NCBI GenBank assembly: GCA_037443765.1
Contig: JBBINS010000181.1
Location: 1-5,561 of the forward strand
Direction of reading: 5' to 3'
DNA from: CAIKZZ01 sp037443765
GTDB taxonomy: Bacteria > Pseudomonadota > Gammaproteobacteria > Steroidobacterales > Steroidobacteraceae
Length of the DNA: 5,561 bases
The first letter of the stretch is position 1. Each line of letters begins with the position of its first letter. Below are positions 1 to 5,387 of the stretch, piece by piece. A model generated the notes under the pieces. It saw only the letters and a program-made list of their open reading frames with translations. It was not told the DNA's origin and did no database searches. A program made the translations under genes and the position numbers.

Positions 1-1
1 G

Positions 2-1474
2 CGCGCCGTCGGCGACCCGCCTCCACCCGGCAGCGAGGCCGACGTGCTGGCACTTCGCGGCCGCGCCTACCTCGCCGCCGGTCGCGCACTGGACGGCGTG
101 CGAACACTGATGGCCCGCGAGCGCGCACTGCCGGCGGCGCAGGCCGCCGACGGCCGCCGCCTGCTGTGGGACTCGCTGCGGGCGGCGGCCGCGCGCGGCG
201 CCAGCCTCGCCGTGCCGAAGGGCACCGACCCGGTCGCGGCGGGCTGGCTCGAGCTCGCGCGCGTGGCCACCCAGGGCCGACGCAATCCCTACGCGCAGCG
301 AACCCAGCTCGCTGAGTGGCGCAGCCGCTATCCTCAGCACCCCGCGAACGGACCGATCGTCGACGCCATGCAGACCGAAGTGACTCCGCAACTGAAATTC
401 CCGGCGCAGGTCGCCCTGCTGCTGCCGCTCACCGGCCGCCTGAGCGACGCCGGCGAATCGTTGCGCGACGGTTTCCTCGCAGCGTACTACCAGCAGGACG
501 CGGCCACCCGGCCGCTCGTCAAGATCTACGACACCGCCGCCGACGCGGTCGGCGTCTATCGGCACGCGGTCGCCGACGGCGCCGGCTTCATCGTCGGCCC
601 GCTCGGCAAGGAGAACGCGGCCGCGGTCAAGGCGGTCGCCGACGGCCGCGTCCCGACGCTCGTGCTCAACTTCCTGCCCGACGGCGAAGCGACGCCGCCG
701 CACTTCTACCAGTACGCGCTCGCGCCCGAGGACGAGGCGCGCCAGGTCGCCGAGCGGCTGCTCGCGGAAGGCCGGCGCACGGGCGTCGCGCTGACGCCGA
801 CCGGCGAATGGGGTTCGCGCGTGCTGGCGGCGTTCCAGGCGACGTTCACCGCCGGTGGCGGCGCGCTGGTGACGACGCGGAACTTCGCCGCGGGCACGAC
901 CGACTTCTCGGATCCTCTGGTGCAGGTGCTCGGCTTCGAGGAGAGCCAGCGCCGCGAGCGCGCGGTCGCGGCGGTCGTCGGCGGACCGCTGCAGTTCACG
1001 CCGCGCCGGCGCGACGACCTGCAGTTCATCTTCTTCGCCGGTCAGCCGGTGCAGGGGCGCCTCGTACGGCCGCAGCTCAAGTTCCACTACGCGGGCGACC
1101 TGCCCGTGTACTCGACGTCGGACGTCTTCGATCCCAACCCGATCGCGAACCAGGATCTCGAGGGCGTGACGTTCATCGACGCGCCGTGGATGATCGCCGA
1201 CGACCCGGCCGTCGCTGAGCTCCGCAGCGCCGTCGGCCAGCTCTGGCCGACCAACGCGCGGCGCCGCAGCCGCCTGTTCGCCATGGGCTTCGACGCCTGG
1301 CGGCTGATCGGCGAGCTGGCGACCGCCGAGGGGCCGGTGGCCGAGCCGATCGCCGGCATGACCGGGCGGCTGACCGTCGACGCCACCGGCCGCGTGCGCC
1401 GCGGTCTCGACTGGGCCGTCATCGGCGGCGACGGCCAGGCGCGGCCGCTGCCTGCCCCGAACCCGGAACTCTAG
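2..1474 (+). CDS. lpoA: LpoA/LppC-family penicillin-binding protein activator, 5'-truncated by window edge
   Basis: This is the C-terminal 490 residues of an LppC/LpoA-family protein. The reading frame is open from base 2, so the true start, signal peptide and lipobox lie left of the window; the internal GTG at 44 is not the start. In the partial protein, a helical TPR-like N-domain ends with a WLELAR segment (about 82-87) and an EWRSRYPQHPA segment (about 105-115). A periplasmic-binding-protein-like domain follows, opening with LLLPLTGRL (about 139-147) and carrying VGPLGKEN (about 198-205), ALAPEDEA and the PQLKFHYAGDLPVYSTS stretch. All are typical of the family. In E. coli the protein is an outer-membrane lipoprotein of about 680 residues that reaches through the periplasm to stimulate PBP1A (MrcA) during peptidoglycan synthesis. 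Here roughly 100-190 residues are probably missing. Its TAG stop overlaps the stop of the convergent methyltransferase gene. The family call is firm; the PBP1A role is inferred from family. Confidence 0.9.
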   Translation, partial: RAVGDPPPPGSEADVLALRGRAYLAAGRALDGVRTLMARERALPAAQAADGRRLLWDSLRAAAARGASLAVPKGTDPVAAGWLELARVATQGRRNPYAQRTQLAEWRSRYPQHPANGPIVDAMQTEVTPQLKFPAQVALLLPLTGRLSDAGESLRDGFLAAYYQQDAATRPLVKIYDTAADAVGVYRHAVADGAGFIVGPLGKENAAAVKAVADGRVPTLVLNFLPDGEATPPHFYQYALAPEDEARQVAERLLAEGRRTGVALTPTGEWGSRVLAAFQATFTAGGGALVTTRNFAAGTTDFSDPLVQVLGFEESQRRERAVAAVVGGPLQFTPRRRDDLQFIFFAGQPVQGRLVRPQLKFHYAGDLPVYSTSDVFDPNPIANQDLEGVTFIDAPWMIADDPAVAELRSAVGQLWPTNARRRSRLFAMGFDAWRLIGELATAEGPVAEPIAGMTGRLTVDATGRVRRGLDWAVIGGDGQARPLPAPNPEL

Positions 1475-2100
1475 CGCCCCGGGGGCGCGGCGGGCCGGCG
1501 GCGCGCGAACACGACGCTCAGGTTGTTCGCCGGCATCGGCACGACCGCGGCGCGCTCGAAGCCGACCGCTGCCGCGTCCCCGGTGACCGCCTCGAGCTCG
1601 CGCACACCCCAACCGGGATCCTCGGCACGCAGCGATTCGTCGAACGCCGCGTTCGACGGCGAGGTGTGGCGCCCGCCCTGCTTGAACGGACCGTAGAGCA
1701 CCAGCACGCCGTCGGGGCCGAGCGCGCGGCCCGCGCCCGCAAACAGCGCCGGCGTCGCCGCCGCCGGCGCGATGTGAATCATGTTGATGCAGACGATCGC
1801 GGCCACCGGGCCCTCGAGCGGCCACGGCGCGTCGCAGACGTCGAGCGCGAGCGGCTGGCGAACGTTGCCGAGCCGCGCGGTCGCGAGGCGCGCGGCGATT
1901 ACCGCGCGACGCCGGGGATCGGGGTCCGACGGCTGCCACTCGAGCGCCGGCATCGCCGCCGCGAAATGCACGACGTGCTGGCCGGTCCCCGACGCGATCT
2001 CGAGCACCGTGCCGCGCTCCGGCAGGACGCCGCGCAGCACCTCGAGGATCGGCCCCTTGTTGCGCTCGGCGGCCGGGGACGGCGGGATGGGGTCCGGCAT
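1471..2100 (-). CDS. DUF938 class I SAM-dependent methyltransferase
   Basis: The gene encodes a 209-residue protein of the DUF938 family, probably cytoplasmic. The start at MPDPIPPSPAAERNK was chosen because the SPAAERNKGPIL segment is the usual N-terminus of the family, although no good Shine-Dalgarno precedes it; the frame stays open to 2214 but that extension is low-complexity Arg/Ser. Visible features are the SAM-binding motif I, LEIASGTGQH (about 33-42), an acidic post-I segment WQPSDPD (about 55-61), the CINMIHIAP strand/loop (about 104-112), the LYGPFKQGG segment (about 135-143) and a C-terminal MPANNLSVVF (about 189-198). Length matches the family (about 200 residues). The family includes human METTL26; no substrate is established to my knowledge. 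It lies 46 nt downstream of sspB on the same strand, so it may be co-transcribed with the pet-ssp genes. Fold and family are confident; function is unknown. Confidence 0.88.
   Translation of the reverse strand: MPDPIPPSPAAERNKGPILEVLRGVLPERGTVLEIASGTGQHVVHFAAAMPALEWQPSDPDPRRRAVIAARLATARLGNVRQPLALDVCDAPWPLEGPVAAIVCINMIHIAPAAATPALFAGAGRALGPDGVLVLYGPFKQGGRHTSPSNAAFDESLRAEDPGWGVRELEAVTGDAAAVGFERAAVVPMPANNLSVVFARRRPAAPPGR
1474..1488. terminator. Possible bidirectional GC hairpin at convergent gene ends
   Basis: A perfect inverted repeat of seven bases around one central G (GCGCCCC-G-GGGGCGC) begins on the last base of the lpoA stop codon and lies within the last codons of the convergent methyltransferase gene. 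A real RNA loop would open the central pairs, leaving a stem of about five or six pairs. Its place at a tail-to-tail junction suits a bidirectional terminator, but no T-run follows on either strand, so intrinsic termination is not demonstrated. In such GC-rich DNA a chance palindrome is also possible. Confidence 0.3.
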
Positions 2101-2127
2101 GGCCGCAGGATAGCGCAGCGAGCGCGC

Positions 2128-2146
2128 CCGCCGCGGCGCGCGGCGG
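2128..2146 (-). other. GC hairpin directly after the sspB stop codon
   Basis: A perfect 8-bp inverted repeat (CCGCCGCG / CGCGGCGG) with a 3-nt loop abuts the sspB stop codon and fills much of the 46-nt gap before the methyltransferase start. On the transcribed (-) strand no U-tract follows, so it is not a classical intrinsic terminator. It could act as an mRNA 3'-end stabiliser, a pause or partial attenuator, or be a chance palindrome in GC-rich DNA. Confidence 0.35.
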
Positions 2147-2557
2147 CTACTTGACGACCTTGAGCTGCGGCCGGCGCGGCTCGTCGCCCCCGGTCGGCTT
2201 CGGCGCGCCGCCATTGGGCTCCGGCGCCGGCTCGTCGTCGGAGAAGATCATGCCCTGGCCGGTTTCCTTGGCGTAGATGCCGAGCACCGCCTGGACCGGC
2301 AGGCTGACGTCGAAGGCGACGCCGCCGAAGCGCGCGCTGAAGCCGATCGCGTCGTTCTTCATGACGAGGCCCGCGGTCGCCGAGTAGCCGACGTTGAGCA
2401 CAATCTTGCCGTCGCGCACGTACTGGCGGGGCACGACCACGCCCTCGACGGCGGCGTCGACGACCAGGTGCGGCGTCTGGCCGTTGTCGGTCATCCACTC
2501 GTGCATCGCCCGCAACAGGTACGGGCGACGAGGCGTCAGCGGCTGTTCCTTCGCCAT
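2147..2557 (-). CDS. sspB: SspB, ClpXP protease specificity-enhancing factor
   Basis: The gene encodes a 136-residue SspB, the cytoplasmic adaptor that binds ssrA-tagged (and some other) substrates and tethers them to ClpX for degradation by ClpXP. The folded substrate-binding domain spans about residues 5-105, with RPYLLRAMHEWM near the N-terminus, KIVLNVGYSAT (about 51-61), FSARFGG (about 73-79) and VLGIYAKETGQGM (about 91-103). A Pro/Gly/acidic flexible linker (about 106-128) follows. The protein ends in RRPQLKVVK, which closely resembles the C-terminal ClpX-binding tail of E. coli SspB (ALRVVK at the end). The linker is shorter than in E. coli. The start ATG follows petC by 23 nt and has GGAG about 11 nt upstream; the frame reads on into petC but that extension is only a shadow. 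The usual partner gene sspA is not between petC and sspB. Confidence 0.93.
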   Translation of the reverse strand: MAKEQPLTPRRPYLLRAMHEWMTDNGQTPHLVVDAAVEGVVVPRQYVRDGKIVLNVGYSATAGLVMKNDAIGFSARFGGVAFDVSLPVQAVLGIYAKETGQGMIFSDDEPAPEPNGGAPKPTGGDEPRRPQLKVVK

Positions 2558-2558
2558 A

Positions 2559-2576
2559 CGGCGGGACGCTCCGCCG
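2559..2576 (-). promoter_or_regulatory. Hairpin overlapping the sspB ribosome-binding site
   Basis: In the mRNA (- strand), CGGCGG and CCGCCG form a 6-bp stem around a 6-nt loop in the 23-nt petC-sspB gap. The only Shine-Dalgarno-like bases before sspB (GGAG) straddle the 5' arm and the loop, and the 3' arm ends one base before the ATG. Ribosomes finishing petC would melt this structure, so it suggests translational coupling. This is inferred from sequence only. Confidence 0.3.
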
Positions 2577-2580
2577 CGTC

Positions 2581-3333
2581 TCAGTGGACGTCGCGCCAGT
2601 ACTCTTTGTAGAGCAGGTACGCGAACGCTGTGAACACCAGCAGGAACAGCACGACCCAGACACCGAGGTCGCGCCGCTGCACCTCGATCGGCTCGCCGAT
2701 GTACTGCAGGAAGTTCACCGTGTCGCGCACGAACTCGTCGTACTTCTCCGGCGACAGCGCGCCGGGCTGCACGAGCTCGAACTTCTCGAGGTCGGTCGCG
2801 ACGGTGCCGCCCTCGCCCGGATGGGTCGTGAAGACCGCCTTCTGCACGCCCTGCAGGTCGGCGAGGATGTGCGGCATCGCGGTGCCCGGCAGCACGGTGT
2901 TGTTGACGCCCGTGGGCCGCGAGGGGTCGGCGTAGAAGCTGTGCAGGAACGCGGACAGGTAGTCGCTGCCGCGCGCGCGCGCGATCAGCGACAGGTCGGG
3001 CGGCACGGTTCCGAACCACTTCTTCGCGTCGTCCGGCGACATCGCGATCTTGATGGTCTCGAAGGTCTTCTCCGAGGTGAACATCAGGTTCGCCTTGAGC
3101 TCGGCGTCCGGGATGCCGAGGTCCTTGGCGATCCGGTTGTAGCGCACGTACTTCGCCGAGTGGCAGCCACTGCAGTAGTTCATGAAGTTGCGCGCGCCGC
3201 GCTGCAACGAGGCGCGGTTGCGGATGTCGTTGCCGGCCGGCGGGAACGAGCCGCCCTCCTCGGCGAACGACGCGAGCGGCAGGGCGAGGAGCGCGAAGGC
3301 GGCGAGCGCCGGCGCCAGCTTGTCAGTGCGCAT
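2581..3333 (-). CDS. petC: Cytochrome c1 subunit of the cytochrome bc1 complex
   Basis: The gene encodes a 250-residue cytochrome c1, which accepts electrons from the Rieske centre and passes them to soluble or membrane cytochrome c. An N-terminal Sec signal peptide with a hydrophobic core (about 8-23) probably cleaves after ASFA (residue 24). The covalent haem c site is CSGCH (C54, C57, H58), and M153 in GTAMPHI is the likely sixth iron ligand. One C-terminal transmembrane helix (about 224-242) anchors the domain facing the periplasm, ending in a short charged tail (KEYWRDVH). Length is normal for the bacterial family. The start codon lies inside the 3' end of petB (11-nt overlap) and is preceded only by a weak purine-rich GAAGAGAG, which suggests translation coupled to petB. 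All key ligands are present and the protein looks functional. Confidence 0.96.
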   Translation of the reverse strand: MRTDKLAPALAAFALLALPLASFAEEGGSFPPAGNDIRNRASLQRGARNFMNYCSGCHSAKYVRYNRIAKDLGIPDAELKANLMFTSEKTFETIKIAMSPDDAKKWFGTVPPDLSLIARARGSDYLSAFLHSFYADPSRPTGVNNTVLPGTAMPHILADLQGVQKAVFTTHPGEGGTVATDLEKFELVQPGALSPEKYDEFVRDTVNFLQYIGEPIEVQRRDLGVWVVLFLLVFTAFAYLLYKEYWRDVH

Positions 3334-4585
3334 GGTAGGTCACTCTCTTCGGAACCGGCTTGACGCTGTCGATTCGCGAGTACCAGGGCATCAAGAGGAA
3401 GAACGCGAAGTAGAGCACCGTGAAGATCCGGGCCAGCAGCGGGTAGATGCCGACCGCCGGCTTCATGCCGCAGACGCCCAGCACCACGAAGGTCACCGCG
3501 AACACGCCGAGCGCCACTTTCGTGATCGGTCCCTTGTAGCGGATCGACTTGACCGGCGAACGGTCGATCCAGGGCAGGAAGAACAGCAGCGCGATCGCCG
3601 CGAACATCACCAGCACGCCCCAGACCTGCGTGCCCGCGAACGACGGCACGGCGCGCAACATCGCGTAGAACGGCGTGAAGTACCACACCGGGGAGATGTG
3701 CGGCGGCGTGTTCATCGCGTTCGCCGGCTCGAAGTTCGGCGCCTCGAGGAACAGGCCGTTGAAGGTCGGCGCGAAGAACACGATGCCGCAGAACAGCAGC
3801 ATGAAGCAGGCGATGTAGAACAGGTCCTTGACCGTGAAGTACGGGTGGAACGCGATGCCGTCCTTCGGGATGCCGCGCTCGTCGGTCTCGTCCCAGATCT
3901 CGACGCCGTCGGGGTTCAGCGAGCCGACCTTGTGCAGCGCGAGAATGTGCGCCACCGCGAGGAACACGAGCACGATCGGGATCACCGCGACGTGCAGCGC
4001 GAAGAATCGGTTCAGCGTGATGTCCGAGATGTAGTAGTCGCCCCGGATCCACTCGACCAGGGAGTCGCCGATGACCGGGAACGTGCCGAACAGCGACACG
4101 ATCACCTGCGCGCCCCAGTAGGACATGTTGCCCCACGGCAGCAGGTAGCCCATGAACGCCTCGGCCATCAGCGCGAGGTAGATCACCATGCCGAAGATCC
4201 AGACGAGCTCGCGCGGCGCGCGGTACGACCCGTACAGGAGCGCCCGGAACATGTGCAGGTAGACGACGATGAAGAAGGCGGAGGCGCCGGTCGAGTGCAG
4301 GTAGCGGATCAGCCAGCCCCAGTCCACGTCGCGCATGATGTATTCGACGGAGCCGAAGGCCTCGGCGGCCGAGGGCTTGTAGCTCATCGTCAGGAACATG
4401 CCGGTCGCGAGCTGCAGCACCAGCACGACGCCGCTGATGACCCCGAAGATGTACCAGAAGTTGAAGTTCTTCGGCGTCCAGTACTCCGTGACGTGCTCTT
4501 TGAGCATCTCGTCGATCGGAAAACGCTCGGTGATCCAGCCCCAGAGCCCGGCGCTCTGGACCTTGACGTCGCTCTCAGTCCCCAT
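3323..4585 (-). CDS. petB: Cytochrome b subunit of the cytochrome bc1 complex
   Basis: The gene encodes a 420-residue, eight-helix cytochrome b, the quinol-oxidising and quinone-reducing core of complex III in the inner membrane. Transmembrane helices lie at about 44-66, 92-115, 126-150, 195-218, 256-273, 318-338, 357-374 and 386-402. Haem ligands are H97 and H111 on helix B and H198 and H213 on helix D. The second pair has 14 intervening residues rather than the 13 of mitochondrial proteins. The Qo-site motif is PVWY (299-302) instead of the mitochondrial PEWY. The LPWGNMSYWGAQV segment (149-161) forms the cd region of the Qo site. It is a full-length single-chain protein, not split as in b6f. 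The start is supported by a strong AAGGAG at 4594-4599, eight bases from the ATG, and lies 29 nt after petA. Nothing suggests loss of function. Confidence 0.97.
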   Translation of the reverse strand: MGTESDVKVQSAGLWGWITERFPIDEMLKEHVTEYWTPKNFNFWYIFGVISGVVLVLQLATGMFLTMSYKPSAAEAFGSVEYIMRDVDWGWLIRYLHSTGASAFFIVVYLHMFRALLYGSYRAPRELVWIFGMVIYLALMAEAFMGYLLPWGNMSYWGAQVIVSLFGTFPVIGDSLVEWIRGDYYISDITLNRFFALHVAVIPIVLVFLAVAHILALHKVGSLNPDGVEIWDETDERGIPKDGIAFHPYFTVKDLFYIACFMLLFCGIVFFAPTFNGLFLEAPNFEPANAMNTPPHISPVWYFTPFYAMLRAVPSFAGTQVWGVLVMFAAIALLFFLPWIDRSPVKSIRYKGPITKVALGVFAVTFVVLGVCGMKPAVGIYPLLARIFTVLYFAFFLLMPWYSRIDSVKPVPKRVTYHAH

Positions 4586-4593
4586 CGTCTTCG

Positions 4594-4599
4594 CTCCTT
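4594..4599 (-). promoter_or_regulatory. petB ribosome-binding site
   Basis: AAGGAG on the - strand, eight bases before the petB ATG, is a near-ideal Shine-Dalgarno sequence and fixes the start. It is the strongest ribosome-binding site seen in the operon. Confidence 0.85.
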
Positions 4600-4614
4600 G
4601 GTGCGTCCGGCCGG

Positions 4615-5208
4615 TCAGGCGGACTGAGCACTATCGCTGCCGACCAGAATGCGGCTGTCGGTCAGGAAGGTGTACGGCGGCACGACCAGATTCGAAGGCG
4701 CCGGCACGCCCTTGAAGACCCGGCCCGCGAGGTCGAACTTCGAACCGTGGCACGGGCAGTAGAAGCCGCCCGGCCAGTCGGCGGAGACCGTGACGTCCGC
4801 CGCCTCGAACTTCGGCAGCGGCGAGCAGCCGAGGTGGGTGCAGACGCCGAGCACGACGAAGTACTCCGGCTTGCGGGCGCGCGACTCGTTCTTCGCGTAG
4901 TCCGGCTGCACCGAGCCGTTGGAGCCCGGGTCGAGCAGGAACGGCGTGGCGTTGTCGAGCTGCTTGAGCATCTCGGGGGTGCGCCGCACGACCCAAACCG
5001 GCTTGCCGCGCCACTCGACCTTGAGCATCGCGCCGGGCTCGAGCTTGCCGACGTCGATCTCGATCGGCGCGCCGAGCGCCTTGGCCCGCGCGCTCGGCTT
5101 CCAGCTCGCGAGGAACGGAGTCGCGGCAAAGCCGACGCCGACGGCGCCGGTGAGTGACGTCGCCGCGATCAGCAGGCGGCGCCGACCCTGATCTACCACT
5201 TCGCTCAT
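4615..5208 (-). CDS. petA: Rieske iron-sulfur subunit of the cytochrome bc1 complex
   Basis: The gene encodes a 197-residue Rieske protein carrying the mobile 2Fe-2S cluster that takes an electron from quinol at the Qo site of PetB and gives it to cytochrome c1. The N-terminus has a twin-arginine-type motif (GRRRLLIAAT, about 8-17) and one transmembrane anchor (about 12-36), consistent with Tat-dependent insertion without cleavage. The periplasmic domain holds CTHLGC (C123, H125, C128) and CPCHGS (C151, C153, H154). C123, H125, C151 and H154 bind the cluster, and C128 and C153 form the conserved disulfide. The Pro loop PAPSNLVVPPY (about 169-179) closes over the cluster. The ATG is preceded by AGGGGT at a spacing of five bases. 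It is the first gene of the petABC operon. Length and all key residues are as expected. Confidence 0.97.
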   Translation of the reverse strand: MSEVVDQGRRRLLIAATSLTGAVGVGFAATPFLASWKPSARAKALGAPIEIDVGKLEPGAMLKVEWRGKPVWVVRRTPEMLKQLDNATPFLLDPGSNGSVQPDYAKNESRARKPEYFVVLGVCTHLGCSPLPKFEAADVTVSADWPGGFYCPCHGSKFDLAGRVFKGVPAPSNLVVPPYTFLTDSRILVGSDSAQSA

Positions 5209-5213
5209 GAACT

Positions 5214-5219
5214 ACCCCT
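5214..5219 (-). promoter_or_regulatory. petA ribosome-binding site
   Basis: AGGGGT on the - strand lies five bases before the petA ATG and supports this start. The divergent GTG-started gene uses the same AGGGG core. Part of this site can pair with a CCCTG/CAGGG partner 12 bases upstream in the mRNA (5233-5237). Confidence 0.65.
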
Positions 5220-5255
5220 GTGGAGCCTCAGGCAGGGCCCCGCACCGTAAGGCCC
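5216..5255 (-). promoter_or_regulatory. petA leader with two mutually exclusive short hairpins
   Basis: In the - strand transcript, CCCTG (5233-5237) can pair with CAGGG (5216-5220), covering most of the petA Shine-Dalgarno. The same CCC bases can instead pair upstream: GGGCC (5251-5255) with GGCCC (5235-5239) around an 11-nt loop. The two 5-bp stems overlap, so they cannot form together. This resembles a simple translational switch, but such short GC stems also arise by chance in GC-rich leaders, and no ligand or conserved RNA family is recognised. Confidence 0.2.
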
Positions 5256-5300
5256 CCGTCCGAGCGAACGCCGCGCAAACGCATGCGCCGACTGAAGGTT

Positions 5301-5330
5301 TCGCCAATTCGAGGGATTGCGCATTATACA
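5301..5330 (+). promoter_or_regulatory. Weak candidate promoter for the rightward gene
   Basis: On the + strand, TCGCCA (5301-5306, four matches to TTGACA) and TATACA (5325-5330, four matches to TATAAT) are 18 bp apart, overlapping the opposite-facing TATAAT. This would give a leader of about 50 nt before the GTG start at 5388. If both are real, the two promoters overlap back to back and could compete. The match is weak. Confidence 0.25.
5323..5328 (-). promoter_or_regulatory. Candidate -10 box of the petABC promoter
   Basis: The - strand reads a perfect TATAAT, in the only clearly AT-rich patch of the divergent intergenic region, so a chance match is less likely in this GC-rich DNA. Transcription would begin near 5317, leaving a leader of about 108 nt before petA. 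No good -35 hexamer is found at 15-19 bp spacing (best is CTGCGT at 16 bp), and there is no TGn extension, so the promoter may need an activator. This is a sequence prediction only. Confidence 0.5.
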
Positions 5331-5375
5331 CGGCGCGTTGCGGCACGCAGCCGCCCGGCGCCAACGGCAGCGCAT

Positions 5376-5380
5376 AGGGG
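5376..5380 (+). promoter_or_regulatory. Ribosome-binding site that decides the GTG start at 5388
   Basis: AGGGG lies seven bases before GTG at 5388. No ATG competes nearby in this frame, so the Shine-Dalgarno is the main reason for choosing the GTG. Confidence 0.65.
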
Positions 5381-5387
5381 TTTATCC

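Noticed and set aside
316..1218. 300-codon + strand frame inside lpoA
   Set aside because: The product is almost all Arg, Ala and Gly, a frame-shifted shadow of the LpoA coding sequence.
2101..2214. 38-residue N-terminal extension of the methyltransferase
   Set aside because: The extension is Arg/Ser-rich and overlaps the sspB 3' end. Family similarity begins at the MPDPIPPSPAAERNK start.
1899..2663. 254-codon - strand frame spanning the sspB/methyltransferase junction
   Set aside because: It crosses three real genes in another frame and gives an Arg-rich product with no recognisable motif.
2558..3019. N-terminal extension of sspB into petC
   Set aside because: The frame is open, but the extension is an Arg/Ala-rich shadow of petC. 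The SspB homology begins at the ATG whose complement ends at 2557.
3182..4627. 481-codon + strand open frame opposite petB and petC
   Set aside because: It is antisense to well-supported cytochrome genes, and its product is an Arg/His/Glu-rich low-complexity chain with no domain. Long antisense frames are expected in GC-rich genes.
4662..5129. 155-codon - strand frame within petA
   Set aside because: It is a Ser/Arg-rich alternative frame of the Rieske gene with no motif.
5340..5354. Inverted repeat GCGGC-ACGCA-GCCGC in the divergent intergenic region
   Set aside because: It is only 5 bp per arm in very GC-rich DNA and matches no known operator. It could be a binding site upstream of the petA -10 box, but there is not enough evidence to list it.
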